Position numbers and translations under genes: made by a program | Source: Bryobacterales bacterium F-183 | GTDB lineage: Bacteria; Acidobacteriota; Terriglobia; Bryobacterales; Bryobacteraceae | DNA: 64,000 bases | Assembly (NCBI GenBank): GCA_016865505.2 | Contig: AP025252.1 | Coordinates: forward strand, 5,664,137-5,728,136 | Reading direction: 5' to 3' | The notes under the pieces: generated by a model | Seen by the model: only the letters and a program-made list of their open reading frames with translations | The model's database searches: none | Told to the model about the DNA's origin: nothing | In this document: positions 39,276 to 48,752 of the stretch, in pieces | Position numbering within the stretch: position 1 is the stretch's first letter | Layout: each line of letters starts with the position of its first letter

Positions 39276-40754
39276 CTACAGCGTCTTCAAGAATGCGATC
39301 AAGGCAGCACGGTCGTTTGGAGCCAGCTTCAACCCAAACTCATGGCCCGGCACCGCACCACGTGGCCCGTTGGGATTTTTGGGAACAAAGTCTGCCCTGA
39401 GCCGGGCCGGATCCAGCCACTCCTCCAGCGTGTCCACCCATCCGCCATGTCCAAACGCATTGCGGAACCACACGCCCCGCAAAGACGGGACCTTATAAAA
39501 GCCGGTGCCGCGCCGCGTCGCGAGTGCCAGAGTAGGGTCGGTACCCACGGAAACGTTCAACACATCACCCGAGCCCTTCATCTCATCCGGCACCGTAAAT
39601 CCCTTCGCCGGTGTCAGCTTGTTATTCGTGTACAAAGGCGCCGGATGGCAACCCGCGCACCCCTGCTGCACAAAGATCTTCTCACCGCGACGTGAAAGCC
39701 CGCTAGGTTGATTCGGATTCGGCGGCGGCTGCAGCGAGTAGATGTACAGCCCAAGCGCGTAGAGTTGCTCGTCGCTATACCGGGTCCCGATCTCCGAACT
39801 GAATGCCGTAGCCTTTGCGCTTGGTTGAAAGTCGCCGAAATGCGCCAACGTATCCAGACCCTGGTTGGTAATCGCATAGCGGGCCAGATCGGCAATGTCG
39901 CGATGCCGTGCAAATCCCGTCGCATCCAGAAACTTGCGATCCCGCACCCCAATCAGAGAAGGAATGTGGGGCGGCGCAAACTCGCTGGTGCCTTGCCTCG
40001 GCAGAACGCCTGGACGGTTCGTGGCAAGATGCTGCAGCGCGACGTCCTTGGTCAGGCGCGCAAAGTAGCTCTCCTTAGGTTCTACCCACGGCGCGCCGTA
40101 CAGTATCCACGATCGTTCCTGATACCTCCGCAAAGACTCGGGAGTCCGGTTGCGCGACCTCTCCAGATCTTCCGCCGATGCCGGAAAATCAAACGACCCT
40201 TGAGCCCCTGCCAGTAAAGACCCATCCGGCATCACTCGCGTGTGGCAACCGGCGCAGGAGTTAATGCCAACCTCCAGCACGCCCTTCGTACGAATGACGT
40301 AGCGTGCTCCGGGGACAAAGAATGGCAGCGTACCATCGGCATTCGGCGGCAACGGCGTTGGAAAGAACACGCCGTTTTCCGGAGCTGGAAAAAGTAGCGG
40401 TTCCGATTCGAACACCAGCTTCCCGGCCGCGATCCAATCGGCTTCGGTGCGTAACTTCGCCGGATCGAAGATGATCTCGGGTTCCAGCGTCTTCAAGTGT
40501 TCGCGATACCCGGCCGGCTCACGCCCAGGTGCGTACACGGGATAGGTCTTGTAAATCGGGCGCACTTTCAGCGCGTAGTACTCCGCCGAACTCATATGCC
40601 GCGGCGAGTACCGCGGATTCGCCAGCGGCACCTCAAAACGCTCCACTTCGTGGTCATCCCAGAACTTGGGAATCTTCGGAGTAAAGGGCTGCGCGCAAGC
40701 AGCCACCGCCGTTAGAACAATCGCAGCGACCGCTCGCGCCGGGATGTTTCGCAT
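39276..40754 (-). CDS. dihaem cytochrome c peroxidase-like protein
   Basis: The 492-residue exported protein has two CAGCH haem-binding motifs, at 167-171 and 366-370, with the spacing of the MauG/cytochrome c peroxidase superfamily. The N-terminal signal MRNIPARAVAAIVLTAVAAC ends in a possible lipobox (VAAC), so it may be a lipoprotein. The C-terminus has the usual KVPSLRGVWFRNAFGHGGWV segment. Such proteins reduce peroxide or oxidise partner proteins in the periplasm. It converges with the exported oxidoreductase gene, 17 nt apart. Confidence 0.82.
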   Translation of the reverse strand: MRNIPARAVAAIVLTAVAACAQPFTPKIPKFWDDHEVERFEVPLANPRYSPRHMSSAEYYALKVRPIYKTYPVYAPGREPAGYREHLKTLEPEIIFDPAKLRTEADWIAAGKLVFESEPLLFPAPENGVFFPTPLPPNADGTLPFFVPGARYVIRTKGVLEVGINSCAGCHTRVMPDGSLLAGAQGSFDFPASAEDLERSRNRTPESLRRYQERSWILYGAPWVEPKESYFARLTKDVALQHLATNRPGVLPRQGTSEFAPPHIPSLIGVRDRKFLDATGFARHRDIADLARYAITNQGLDTLAHFGDFQPSAKATAFSSEIGTRYSDEQLYALGLYIYSLQPPPNPNQPSGLSRRGEKIFVQQGCAGCHPAPLYTNNKLTPAKGFTVPDEMKGSGDVLNVSVGTDPTLALATRRGTGFYKVPSLRGVWFRNAFGHGGWVDTLEEWLDPARLRADFVPKNPNGPRGAVPGHEFGLKLAPNDRAALIAFLKTL

Positions 40755-40767
40755 CCGAACATTCTAG

Positions 40768-41856
40768 CTATCGCTTCAGCCACCACGCATACTGATCCGG
40801 CAACAGCCGCTGCGGCATCTCAACCCCCAACGCCTGCGCGGCATGATACGGCCAATGCGGATCGCTCAGCAGACCCTTGCCCAGCAGCACAAGATCCACC
40901 TGCTCGCTGCGAATCAGCTCATCGGTCTTTTGCGGATCCGAAATATTCCACGACGTCGCCGCCGGAATCCCCACTTCCTTCCGGATCCGCTGCGCCACAG
41001 GACCCAGGAACGCATGTTCGCCCCAAGGTACGCCGCTCACATCCGGCGTGTTGAACCCCATGCTGACGTCGATCAAATCGAGCCCTTCCGCCTTCATCAA
41101 CCGGATCAACTCAATCGACTCCTCCATAGGCTGCTCACCCTCGACGTAGTCAATCGTCCCCAAGCGCGCCGTCAGCGGCAGATTCTCCGGCCATACGCGA
41201 CGCACAGCCGCCAATGTCTCCAGCAAAAACCGCGCACGATTCCGAAAGCTACCGCCATACTCGTCGGTACGCTTGTTGGCCAACGGCGAAAAGAAGCTTT
41301 GCCCCAAGTACCCGTGTGCAAAGTGCAGTTCCAACCACTTGAAACCAGCCTCCAACGCGCGACCCGCCGACGCCGCAAACGCCTCGCGTACCCGCGCGAT
41401 ATCGTCCACCGTCATCTCGCGAGGAACTCGCGGCAAATGCGCACCAAATGCAACGGCAGAAGGCGCAATCGGCTCCCACGCATCCGGATGCCCGGCGTCG
41501 ATATGGTTGTCACCTTCCCAAGGCTTATTGGCACTCGCCTTACGGCCCGCATGCGCGATCTGAATCCCGGGCACCACACCGTGCTTCTCGATAAACTGCA
41601 CGATCGGCGCAAATGCCTCGGCCTGTGCATCGTTCCAGAGCCCCGTACATCCCGGCGTGATGCGACCCTCAGGCGATACAGCCGTCGCCTCGGCAATCAC
41701 CAGCGACGCACCACCGGTAGCCAGAGCGCCCAAGTGGACGCGATGCCATTCATTCGGCACTCCATCCACAGCCGAATACTGGCACATCGGCGATACCCCG
41801 ATGCGATTCTTCAAACGAACGTCTTTCAACGAAAATTCATCGAACAAGTGAGGCAT
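40768..41856 (-). CDS. old yellow enzyme family NADH:flavin oxidoreductase (YqjM-like)
   Basis: FMN-dependent ene-reductase of 362 residues. It begins MPHLFDEFSLKDVRLKNRIG with SPMCQYSA (about 22-29), the cysteine-containing motif of the thermophilic-like/YqjM group. It then has QIAHAGRKAS (about 98-107), the flavin/substrate histidine-containing LHFAHGYLGQSFFSPLANKR, and a C-terminal LVLLGKGLLSDPHWP. It reduces activated C=C bonds with NAD(P)H; the natural substrate is unknown. It is 13 nt upstream of the cytochrome gene on the same strand, so probably co-transcribed. Confidence 0.9.
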   Translation of the reverse strand: MPHLFDEFSLKDVRLKNRIGVSPMCQYSAVDGVPNEWHRVHLGALATGGASLVIAEATAVSPEGRITPGCTGLWNDAQAEAFAPIVQFIEKHGVVPGIQIAHAGRKASANKPWEGDNHIDAGHPDAWEPIAPSAVAFGAHLPRVPREMTVDDIARVREAFAASAGRALEAGFKWLELHFAHGYLGQSFFSPLANKRTDEYGGSFRNRARFLLETLAAVRRVWPENLPLTARLGTIDYVEGEQPMEESIELIRLMKAEGLDLIDVSMGFNTPDVSGVPWGEHAFLGPVAQRIRKEVGIPAATSWNISDPQKTDELIRSEQVDLVLLGKGLLSDPHWPYHAAQALGVEMPQRLLPDQYAWWLKR

Positions 41857-41972
41857 GGTCAGTCTGAAATTTTGGATGCGCGCACGACCAGGATGGTCGC
41901 GGCCAAATGCGGGGTGTCAAATGTCTCGTTTATGTTAGCGTGAAGTTAGGTTTTTGTTAGGCCCCTAGGCGC

Positions 41973-42710
41973 GTGCGGATTCTCCAGACCAACGAAATCT
42001 CCAAAACATACCGTGGACGCAAGGTCGTCGACGATGTTTCGGTATGGATCGGACAAGGCGAAGTGGTCGGTTTGCTCGGTCCCAACGGCGCCGGCAAGAC
42101 CACGTCCTTCTACATGATCGTGGGCCTCATCAGCCCCGATTCGGGCACCGTCACTCTCGACAACGAAAACATCACCGCGCTACCGATGTTCAAACGCGCC
42201 CGCCGCGGTATCAGCTATCTGCCGCAGGAACCTTCCGTTTTCCGCAAACTCACCGTCGAAGAGAATCTGCTCGCCGTACTCGAAACGCTCCCGTACTCGA
42301 GCGGCGAACGCATCAGCCGCATGAACCAACTCATCGAGCAACTGGGACTGCAGACCGTACGCAACAACAAAGGCTTTGCGCTATCCGGTGGCGAACGCCG
42401 CCGCGTGGAAATCGCCCGCTCGCTCGTGATCGAACCCAGCTTCCTCCTGCTCGACGAACCCTTCTCCGGCATCGACCCCATTCAGGTCATCGAACTCCAG
42501 CGCATCATTGCGGACCTCAAAAATCAGGGCATCGGCATCCTGATTACGGACCACAACGTACGCGAGACCTTGGCCGTCACCGACCGGGCCTACATCATCA
42601 ACAACGGCAAGATTTTTCGTACAGGTTCGCCCACGGAGTTGGGCAACGATCCGGAAGTCCGCCGCGTGTACCTCGGCGAGAACTTCAACTTCATTCCTAC
42701 GGTGCAGTAA
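41973..42710 (+). CDS. lptB: LPS export ABC transporter ATP-binding protein LptB
   Basis: ATPase that powers lipopolysaccharide extraction from the inner membrane with LptFG. The 245-residue protein has Walker A GPNGAGKT (36-43), the LptB-type Q-loop [21 protein letters not shown], signature [12 protein letters not shown] (137-148), Walker [13 protein letters not shown] (158-169), and the switch histidine in TDHNVRET. The start is GTG 41973 with a poor Shine-Dalgarno. The 116-bp gap upstream holds no gene. The lptC, lptA and rpoN neighbours found in other bacteria are absent here. Confidence 0.93.
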   Translation: MRILQTNEISKTYRGRKVVDDVSVWIGQGEVVGLLGPNGAGKTTSFYMIVGLISPDSGTVTLDNENITALPMFKRARRGISYLPQEPSVFRKLTVEENLLAVLETLPYSSGERISRMNQLIEQLGLQTVRNNKGFALSGGERRRVEIARSLVIEPSFLLLDEPFSGIDPIQVIELQRIIADLKNQGIGILITDHNVRETLAVTDRAYIINNGKIFRTGSPTELGNDPEVRRVYLGENFNFIPTVQ

Positions 42711-43212
42711 CCAGCCGCAGACGCTGCATGGTCTCGGTGCGCATCACACCACGAGGCAGCACTAACGCGTAATCGCCATCGTCCGTGAACGCAGAAAACC
42801 GCAGTTCCAGGTCGCGATACCGCCACACTTCGGCCTTCAATTCCGGCTTCGCCTCGCGCGATTCCGGCGACCCCAAAATCACCCACGCGCGACCCCGGTC
42901 GGACTGCCATCCAGGACCCGTCACCGTGAATTGCGCATTCGCCTGCGACACGCGCCTCGTGTACTCCTGCTCGAACTCGATGCCCCGCCGCAGCCAGAAC
43001 TGCTGCACAAAGGCCTGGCGCTCCGCATCGGACAACAGATCACGGAATTCTTCCCGCTCGTCCGGCGTGATCAGGTACACCGTCTCCGGCGAAAGCCATT
43101 GCGTAATCGCTGTTCGCGGCAGCGCATGAACCTCCGCCGCCGAAGCAAGCGTAAACTCTCCCGGCTGACCGGCCAAATACAGCAATGCCCAGCAGGACGC
43201 GAGTACAGGCAT
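42697..43212 (-). CDS. GWxTD-domain protein
   Basis: From ATG 43212 ([15 protein letters not shown]) the protein has 171 residues with a signal-peptide-like N-terminus. It shows the GWxTD-domain pattern of an ER..F..L..D.ER..F...FW..R block ([20 protein letters not shown] and [10 protein letters not shown]), then an [17 protein letters not shown] segment. The domain is frequent in Acidobacteriota and of unknown function. Its 3' end overlaps lptB by 14 nt tail to tail, and its 5' end is 28 bp from the divergent MFS gene. Confidence 0.8.
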   Translation of the reverse strand: MPVLASCWALLYLAGQPGEFTLASAAEVHALPRTAITQWLSPETVYLITPDEREEFRDLLSDAERQAFVQQFWLRRGIEFEQEYTRRVSQANAQFTVTGPGWQSDRGRAWVILGSPESREAKPELKAEVWRYRDLELRFSAFTDDGDYALVLPRGVMRTETMQRLRLVTAP

Positions 43213-43240
43213 GCATTCAATATACACTTGAAATTCCACC

Positions 43241-44482
43241 GTGATTCGATACCGCGTCGTTGCTTTCGCCGTCGCCCTGGCGGCCATCACTTACCTGGAC
43301 CGGGTTTGCATCTCGATCCTCGCGCCCTACATTCAGGAAGACCTGAAGCTGTCGATGGAAGAGATGAGCTACATCTTCAGCGCCTTCACCATCGCCTACA
43401 CCGTCTTTGAGATCCCAACGGCCTGGTGGGCGGACCGTTCCGGCACCCGCTCCGTCCTCGCCCGCATCGTGGCGTCGTGGAGTACCTTCACCATCGCCAC
43501 CGCCGGGGCCTTCAACTTCTGGTCGATGTGGGTCATCCGCTTCCTGTTCGGGGCTGGTGAGGCCGGAGCCTGGCCCTGCGTCGCCCGTACCTTCGAACGT
43601 TGGATCCCCGCCAAAGAACGCGGCAAGATCCAGGGCATCTTCTTCGCGGGCGCGCACGCCGCCGGTGGACTCACACCCATCTTCGTCACCGCCATCCTGC
43701 CGTACGTCCACTGGCGGGCCATCTTTGTGATGTTCGGCTGCGTAGGCTTCGTCTGGTCCCTCGCGTGGTACCGCTGGTTCCGCAACGAACCCGCCGAACA
43801 CCCCGGCGTTACCGCGGAAGAACGCCGCTTGATTGAGGAAGGACGCTCTGAATCCGCAGGTCACAGCGAAGGCTGGGAGTACTGGAAGCGCCTGCTCGTT
43901 ACCCCCAACGTCTGGCTCCTCTGCCTGATGTACATCGGCAACGTGTACGCGTACTACTTCTGCATCACCTGGTTCCCGGCGTACCTCGAAAAAGGCCGCG
44001 GCTTCTCCCGCGCCAACCTCGGCTTCTTCGCAGGACTCCCGCTGCTCGCGTCGGTCGCCGGCGACATCTTCGGCGGACGCGTCACCGATTGGGCAGTCGT
44101 CAAATACGGGCTCAAATGGGGCCGTACTGGCGTCGGAGCCCTAGGTTACGTGATTGCAGGGATCGCCATGGCCATCGGAGCCATCACCGTGGACCCCGTA
44201 CAAGCCGTACTCTGGATCTCCTTCGCCGTCGCCTCCACCATGTTCACCCTAGGAGCCTCCTGGTCCACCTGCATCGACATCGGAGGCAAGCACTCCGGCG
44301 TCGTCAGCGCAGCGATGAACTCGGCAGGTTCCGCAGCAGGCATCGCCTGCCCCATCATCGTCACCAGGATCTACCAATCCACCGGCGACTGGAACATGCC
44401 CATCTTCGTCATGTCAGGCCTCTTCTTCTTCGGCGCCGTGTGCTGGCTCCTCATCGACCCCCGCAAGAAGGTGTTCGACTAA
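43241..44482 (+). CDS. MFS transporter, anion:cation symporter type
   Basis: 413 residues with about twelve membrane helices. Features of the ACS group (hexuronate, glucarate and similar carriers) include YLDRVCISILAPYIQEDLKL near the start, WWADRSGTRSVL in the loop after helix 2, and WPCVARTFERWIPAKERGK (about 112-130). It starts at GTG 43241. It is 4 nt before the next gene, a secreted LamG-like protein. The likely cargo is a sugar acid, inferred from the family and from the presence of sugar-acid-type enzymes elsewhere in the window. Confidence 0.88.
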   Translation: MIRYRVVAFAVALAAITYLDRVCISILAPYIQEDLKLSMEEMSYIFSAFTIAYTVFEIPTAWWADRSGTRSVLARIVASWSTFTIATAGAFNFWSMWVIRFLFGAGEAGAWPCVARTFERWIPAKERGKIQGIFFAGAHAAGGLTPIFVTAILPYVHWRAIFVMFGCVGFVWSLAWYRWFRNEPAEHPGVTAEERRLIEEGRSESAGHSEGWEYWKRLLVTPNVWLLCLMYIGNVYAYYFCITWFPAYLEKGRGFSRANLGFFAGLPLLASVAGDIFGGRVTDWAVVKYGLKWGRTGVGALGYVIAGIAMAIGAITVDPVQAVLWISFAVASTMFTLGASWSTCIDIGGKHSGVVSAAMNSAGSAAGIACPIIVTRIYQSTGDWNMPIFVMSGLFFFGAVCWLLIDPRKKVFD

Positions 44483-44486
44483 AGAC

Positions 44487-45194
44487 ATGCGGTCTCTCCG
44501 TCTGTCCAACGTCATATTCGCACTAGCGCTCGCCTGGCCGGCATTGGCGCAAAAGACCATCGCGATCACGCCGCTAAGCCGTTTGCAGGCACATGACGTG
44601 GTCATCGAAGAAGTCACCTACCGTGGCAGCAAGGCGGTTCGGGTCCTGCCCTCCGTGGCGGCCGCGCAAGAACGCGCCGCCCTCAAAAACGACGAAGGCG
44701 GGGGCATCGCGATCATCGCTGAGTCGAGTTTTCATAACGGTACGATCGAGGTCGACGTCGCGGGCAAGCCTCGCGAAGGTGCGGCTCCGGAGGCCAGAGG
44801 CTTTGTCGGAATTGCCTTCCGCGTTTCAAAAGACCCCTCCAAATACGAGTGCTTCTACATCCGCCCGACCAATGCCAGGGCGGATAATCAGGTCCGCAGA
44901 AATCACTCCACCCAGTACATCTCGATGCCGGATTTCCAGTGGTCGAGATTGCGCAAAGAGGCGCCGGAAGCCTACGAATCGTACGTCGACCTTGTCCCCG
45001 GCGAATGGACGAACCTCAAAGTCGAAGTCAAGGGCAAAACGGCCCGCCTTTACGTCAATCGTTCGTCGCAGCCCGTGCTCATCGTCGGAGACCTCAAGCA
45101 TGGCGACACCCAGGGCAGCCTCGCGTTGTGGATAGGACTTGGAACCGAGGCCTATTTCAAGAACCTCCGCGTGACCGGCGAGCCCAGCCAATAG
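44487..45194 (+). CDS. secreted LamG/concanavalin-like domain protein
   Basis: The 235-residue exported protein has a signal peptide (MRSLRLSNVIFALALAWPALAQ) and one beta-sandwich domain. Its strands include SSFHNGTIEVDVAG, GFVGIAFRVSKDPSKYECFY and WTNLKVEVKGKTARLYVNRS, ending GSLALWIGLGTEAYFKNLRV. This is the pattern of DUF1080/LamG domains that bind or cleave glycosides; no catalytic residues are obvious. Co-transcription with the MFS carrier suggests a role in carbohydrate uptake. The C-terminal domain of the protein at 27479-28654 has a similar layout. Confidence 0.72.
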   Translation: MRSLRLSNVIFALALAWPALAQKTIAITPLSRLQAHDVVIEEVTYRGSKAVRVLPSVAAAQERAALKNDEGGGIAIIAESSFHNGTIEVDVAGKPREGAAPEARGFVGIAFRVSKDPSKYECFYIRPTNARADNQVRRNHSTQYISMPDFQWSRLRKEAPEAYESYVDLVPGEWTNLKVEVKGKTARLYVNRSSQPVLIVGDLKHGDTQGSLALWIGLGTEAYFKNLRVTGEPSQ

Positions 45195-45209
45195 GGGCGC
45201 GCGCGCAGC

Positions 45210-45704
45210 ATGGCCAAGCGACAACCACAGCCCCAACCGCAGTGGCAGTACGCCTTTGAAGGCCGCATCGTGCAACACGACCTTGGCAATTATCGCTACT
45301 CGGTCATCTTCCTCCCCGAGGACCTCAACAGCCAGGAACCCTTCTCCCACAACAAACGGCTGCGCTTCAAAGGCATCATCGGCGCCCACCCGGTCTCCGC
45401 CGCCTGGCAGCCAGTACGCGGCCGCCTGTACTGCATGCTTTCGAAGGCGCTCCTTGCCAAAACCCGCTACCGCCCCGGCGACCTCGCACTCGTCCGCTTC
45501 AACCTCGAATCGCTCGACGCCGTGGACCTCCCGGAAATCCTACAGGTCGCCCTCGCGGACGACAAAAAGCTCGCCGCAGCCTGGAAGACCCTCACCGCCG
45601 GCAAGCAGCGAGGCTACGCCCATATGCTCCGCATCGCCAAACGCCCGGAAACGCAGATCAAGCGTCTGGTCGAACTCCGCGCCCAACTCCTGAATTCCCC
45701 ATGA
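45210..45704 (+). CDS. DUF1905/YdeI-like protein
   Basis: The 164-residue protein has an N-terminal DUF1905 beta domain (LRFKGIIGAHPVSAAWQPVR then LYCMLSKALLAKTRYRPGD) and a C-terminal YdeI/OmpD-associated helical part (LAAAWKTLTAGKQRGYAHML then RIAKRPETQIKRL). The family's function is unknown, though some members are linked to envelope or antimicrobial peptide stress. It is 15 nt after the secreted LamG-like gene and 36 nt before the hydrolase gene. Confidence 0.82.
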   Translation: MAKRQPQPQPQWQYAFEGRIVQHDLGNYRYSVIFLPEDLNSQEPFSHNKRLRFKGIIGAHPVSAAWQPVRGRLYCMLSKALLAKTRYRPGDLALVRFNLESLDAVDLPEILQVALADDKKLAAAWKTLTAGKQRGYAHMLRIAKRPETQIKRLVELRAQLLNSP

Positions 45705-45740
45705 GATATGCTGTCAGGTGGAAAAAGGAGCCCCTTGCCG

Positions 45741-46601
45741 ATGCTCTCACTTGCTCTCCTCGCCACCGCATCCTTCGCGGCGGCCACTACCCCGGAAGCC
45801 GCCACCGCTTGGCCCGACCAGTACGTCGTCGCCAACAACATCCGCATCCACTACTGGCGGACCAACACCCCCGGAAAACCTGTCATGATCCTTGCCCACG
45901 GTTCGTCCGACGACGGCATGTGCTGGACCAACTTCGCCCGCGAATTCGCCCAGGATTACGACATCATCATGTACGATGCTCGTGGCCACGGCCGTAGCGA
46001 TCCGCCCCGCCAGGGCGACCAGGTGGATGCGCAGGTCGAGGACCTCGCCGGCCTCATCAAAGCCCTCAACATCCAAAAACCCATCGTGATGGGACACTCC
46101 ATGGGCGCGTCCATGGCCATCTGGTTCGGCGCCAAGTACCCCGGCGTCGCCAAAGCCATCGTGCTCGAAGATCCTGGCCTCGTCCCCAACCCCAACATGG
46201 CCGCCACCATGAATGCCGACCCAGCCAAGCGCATGGCCACCATCCTCGAGGGCAACAACAAGACCGTCGAACAGCAAATCGAGTGGTGCACCAAGAACAC
46301 CAAGTGGGGACTTTCGGAATGCAACATGTGGGCGCCCTCCAAGCGCTACCACCACCCCAACACCGCCATCCGTCTCACCGGCACCCGGCCCGCCACCGCG
46401 GAACTCCTGCCCAAAATCCAGGACCCCGTGCTCATCCTCAAGGCCGATGCCAAAGACGACGTCAAGCAGCAGAACGAAAAGATCGCGGCGCTTATCCCTC
46501 GCGGCAAGATCGTTCACATCACCGGCGCCGGACACAACGTCCGCCGCGAAAACAAGCAGATGACCGTCGACGAACTGCGTGCGTTCCTCAAGGCCTTATA
46601 A
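45741..46601 (+). CDS. exported alpha/beta hydrolase
   Basis: The 286-residue protein has a signal peptide (MLSLALLATASFAAA). The fold shows the oxyanion loop AHGSSDDG, the nucleophile elbow GHSMGAS with a serine near 109, an acid residue in LILKADAKDD, and the catalytic histidine in GAGHNVR. It is probably an esterase or lipase-like enzyme with unknown substrate. AAGGAG lies 10 nt before ATG 45741. The frame continues 11 codons upstream, and an in-frame TTG at 45735 is possible. Confidence 0.82.
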   Translation: MLSLALLATASFAAATTPEAATAWPDQYVVANNIRIHYWRTNTPGKPVMILAHGSSDDGMCWTNFAREFAQDYDIIMYDARGHGRSDPPRQGDQVDAQVEDLAGLIKALNIQKPIVMGHSMGASMAIWFGAKYPGVAKAIVLEDPGLVPNPNMAATMNADPAKRMATILEGNNKTVEQQIEWCTKNTKWGLSECNMWAPSKRYHHPNTAIRLTGTRPATAELLPKIQDPVLILKADAKDDVKQQNEKIAALIPRGKIVHITGAGHNVRRENKQMTVDELRAFLKAL

Positions 46602-46614
46602 GACCTATAAGGCC
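46592..46614 (+). terminator. hairpin at the hydrolase stop codon
   Basis: GGCCTTATA (46592-46600) and TATAAGGCC (46606-46614) form a perfect 9-bp stem with a 5-nt loop across the stop codon. No U-run follows. It separates the hydrolase gene from the hem operon and may protect the mRNA end or attenuate read-through. Confidence 0.45.
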
Positions 46615-46659
46615 GCAGATCTACAGCAGTTAGCCGAACCCATGGCAAACTGGTAACAG

Positions 46660-47478
46660 GTGCAGGAAACAAGCATCTTCTGGCTGCGTACGGCGGTCTT
46701 TCTATACTCGCTGGGTGTTGTACACACGCTGCTTTCCATGGCGCGTCGGCACAATCCCTTGTTCGGGGCGGCCCTCTATGGCTTGAGCCTTGGGCTTGTT
46801 TTCCACTTCGTTTCCCTGGTCGAACGCGGGATGCTCCTTGAGCGCATCCCGCTCGACAACTTCTTTGAGACCTGCTCCGCTGCCGCCTTCCTCATCGCCG
46901 CCGTCTTCCTATTCGTACATTGGCGTTACGACTTCAGCTCCCTCGGTCTCGCCATCTTTCCTGTCGTATTCATGCTGGCGCTCATCGGTGCCATGGAGGT
47001 CCCCGTCGGACCCTGGTCCAACGCCAGCGTACGCGGTGCCGGACTCGCCATCCACGTCCTTCTCATCCTGCTCGGCTACGCGGCATTGTTATTGATGACG
47101 CTCGCTAGCATCTTCTACCTCGTGCAGGAACGCGCGCTCAAGAACAAGCGCCCCACCGCGTGGTTCGATCGGCTGCCCCCGCTCGCCACGCTCGACATGC
47201 TGATTTCGCGATCCATGGGCTTCGGCTTCGCGTTCATCACGCTCGGTCTCGTAACCGGCCTCGCCTGGGCCTTCGTCGAATCCGGCACCAAGCTCCTCTT
47301 CGACGGCCGTGTCGGCTTCGCCTTCGTCACCTGGGCCGCCTACCTCGTGATGGTCTTCCTCCGCGCCAGCGCCGGACTCCGCGGCCGCAAAGCCGCCTGG
47401 ATGGCCCTCACCGTACTCGGCTGTTCCGCACTAACCTGGATCACACACACCGGACTGAGGCCGCTGCTCGAACGATGA
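46660..47478 (+). CDS. hemX: HemX/CcsA-type cytochrome c assembly membrane protein
   Basis: 272 residues with about eight membrane helices. Similar proteins (CcsA/CcmC/HemX) carry a tryptophan-rich haem-handling region. Here the helix-loop segment around DNFFETCSAAAFLIA (about 67-82) and histidines near 47, 130 and 264 fit that pattern. HemX lies before hemA in many bacteria and may limit glutamyl-tRNA reductase levels. It starts at GTG 46660 with a weak ribosome binding site, and its TGA overlaps the hemA ATG by 4 nt. Confidence 0.82.
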   Translation: MQETSIFWLRTAVFLYSLGVVHTLLSMARRHNPLFGAALYGLSLGLVFHFVSLVERGMLLERIPLDNFFETCSAAAFLIAAVFLFVHWRYDFSSLGLAIFPVVFMLALIGAMEVPVGPWSNASVRGAGLAIHVLLILLGYAALLLMTLASIFYLVQERALKNKRPTAWFDRLPPLATLDMLISRSMGFGFAFITLGLVTGLAWAFVESGTKLLFDGRVGFAFVTWAAYLVMVFLRASAGLRGRKAAWMALTVLGCSALTWITHTGLRPLLER

Positions 47479-48752
47479 ACCTTTCGATCATTGGCGTCAA
47501 CCACCGTACAGCGCCGGTGGAGGTCCGTGAGAAGCTCGCCTTCGCAGAGCACGATCTGCCCAAGGCCTTGCGCGACCTTTGCGATCACCCGGGTGTCGGC
47601 GAAGCGTTCATTCTTTCGACATGCAATCGTGTCGAAGTCGCCTTCACTGGCGCGGACGACGCTGCCGTATCCCGCTTCCTCGCCGGCGATCGCGGCATCG
47701 ACGGCAAGTGGCTCGAACAGTACCTGTACCGCCACAACGGCGTCGAGGCCATGCGCCACATCTTCCGCGTCGCCGCCAGCCTGGACTCGATGGTGGTCGG
47801 CGAACCGCAGATCCTCGGCCAACTCAAGGCCGCGTACCAACTCGCCAAAGACAACGGCTCGCTCAACGGTCCGCTCGAAACCGTACTCTCTCGAGCCTTC
47901 GGAGCCGCCAAGCGGGTCCGCAGCGAGACAGAAATCGGCCAGGCTGCTGTATCCGTCAGCTACGCCGCCGTCGAACTCGCCCGCGAAATTTTCGGCACGT
48001 TGAAAGGCCGCCGTATCCTCCTGATCGGCGCCGGCAAAATGTCCGAACTCGCTGCCCGGCACCTTCGCCGCAGCGGCGCCAGCGACATTCTGGTCACCAA
48101 CCGTACCCGCTCCCGCGCCGAAGAAATGGCCGCCGTATTCGACGGTACGGTGATTGACTACGAAAGCTTCCACCGCGTCCTGCCCGACGTCGACATCATC
48201 ATCACGTCCTCCGGCGCGCCCGACTACATCCTCACGCCCACTGCGATGAAGCGCGTCATCGACGCTCGCCGCAACCGCCCCATGTTCCTGATCGACATCG
48301 CTGTTCCCCGCAACATCGATCCTGAGGTCAACAAGCTCGACAACGTCTTCCTCTATGACATCGACGATCTCCAGCGCGTCGTAGAAGGCAACGTCAGCAT
48401 CCGCCGCAAAGAAGCGGAACAGGCCGAAGAGATCATTGCGGAAGAAGTCCAGCGCACCATCCAAAGCCTCCGCCTGCGCGAGGTCGGCCCGGTCATCGCA
48501 GGCCTGCAGGACCATCTGGAACAGCTCCGCCAGCAGGAAATCGAACGTATGCGCGGACGTCTCGGCTCGCTCACCCCGCTACAGGAAGAAGCGCTCGAAG
48601 CGCTCACCAAGGGCATGATGAACAAGGTGGCCCACGCCCACATCGCCGAACTCCGCAAGGACGCGACACACCCTGGCGGCTCCAGCGGCCACATCCTCAC
48701 CGCCATCCGCCGCATCTTCCGGCTCGGCGGTGCCGACGGACTCGAATCATGA
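47475..48752 (+). CDS. hemA: glutamyl-tRNA reductase
   Basis: First step of the C5 haem pathway: it reduces glutamyl-tRNA to glutamate-1-semialdehyde using NADPH. The 425-residue protein has the catalytic cysteine Cys50 in LSTCNRVE, the active-site segment RVAASLDSMVVGEPQILGQL (about 100-119), a Rossmann domain with LLIGAGKMSELAARHL near 180, and a C-terminal dimerisation helix. It is translationally coupled to hemX and hemC by ATGA overlaps. Confidence 0.96.
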   Translation: MNLSIIGVNHRTAPVEVREKLAFAEHDLPKALRDLCDHPGVGEAFILSTCNRVEVAFTGADDAAVSRFLAGDRGIDGKWLEQYLYRHNGVEAMRHIFRVAASLDSMVVGEPQILGQLKAAYQLAKDNGSLNGPLETVLSRAFGAAKRVRSETEIGQAAVSVSYAAVELAREIFGTLKGRRILLIGAGKMSELAARHLRRSGASDILVTNRTRSRAEEMAAVFDGTVIDYESFHRVLPDVDIIITSSGAPDYILTPTAMKRVIDARRNRPMFLIDIAVPRNIDPEVNKLDNVFLYDIDDLQRVVEGNVSIRRKEAEQAEEIIAEEVQRTIQSLRLREVGPVIAGLQDHLEQLRQQEIERMRGRLGSLTPLQEEALEALTKGMMNKVAHAHIAELRKDATHPGGSSGHILTAIRRIFRLGGADGLES

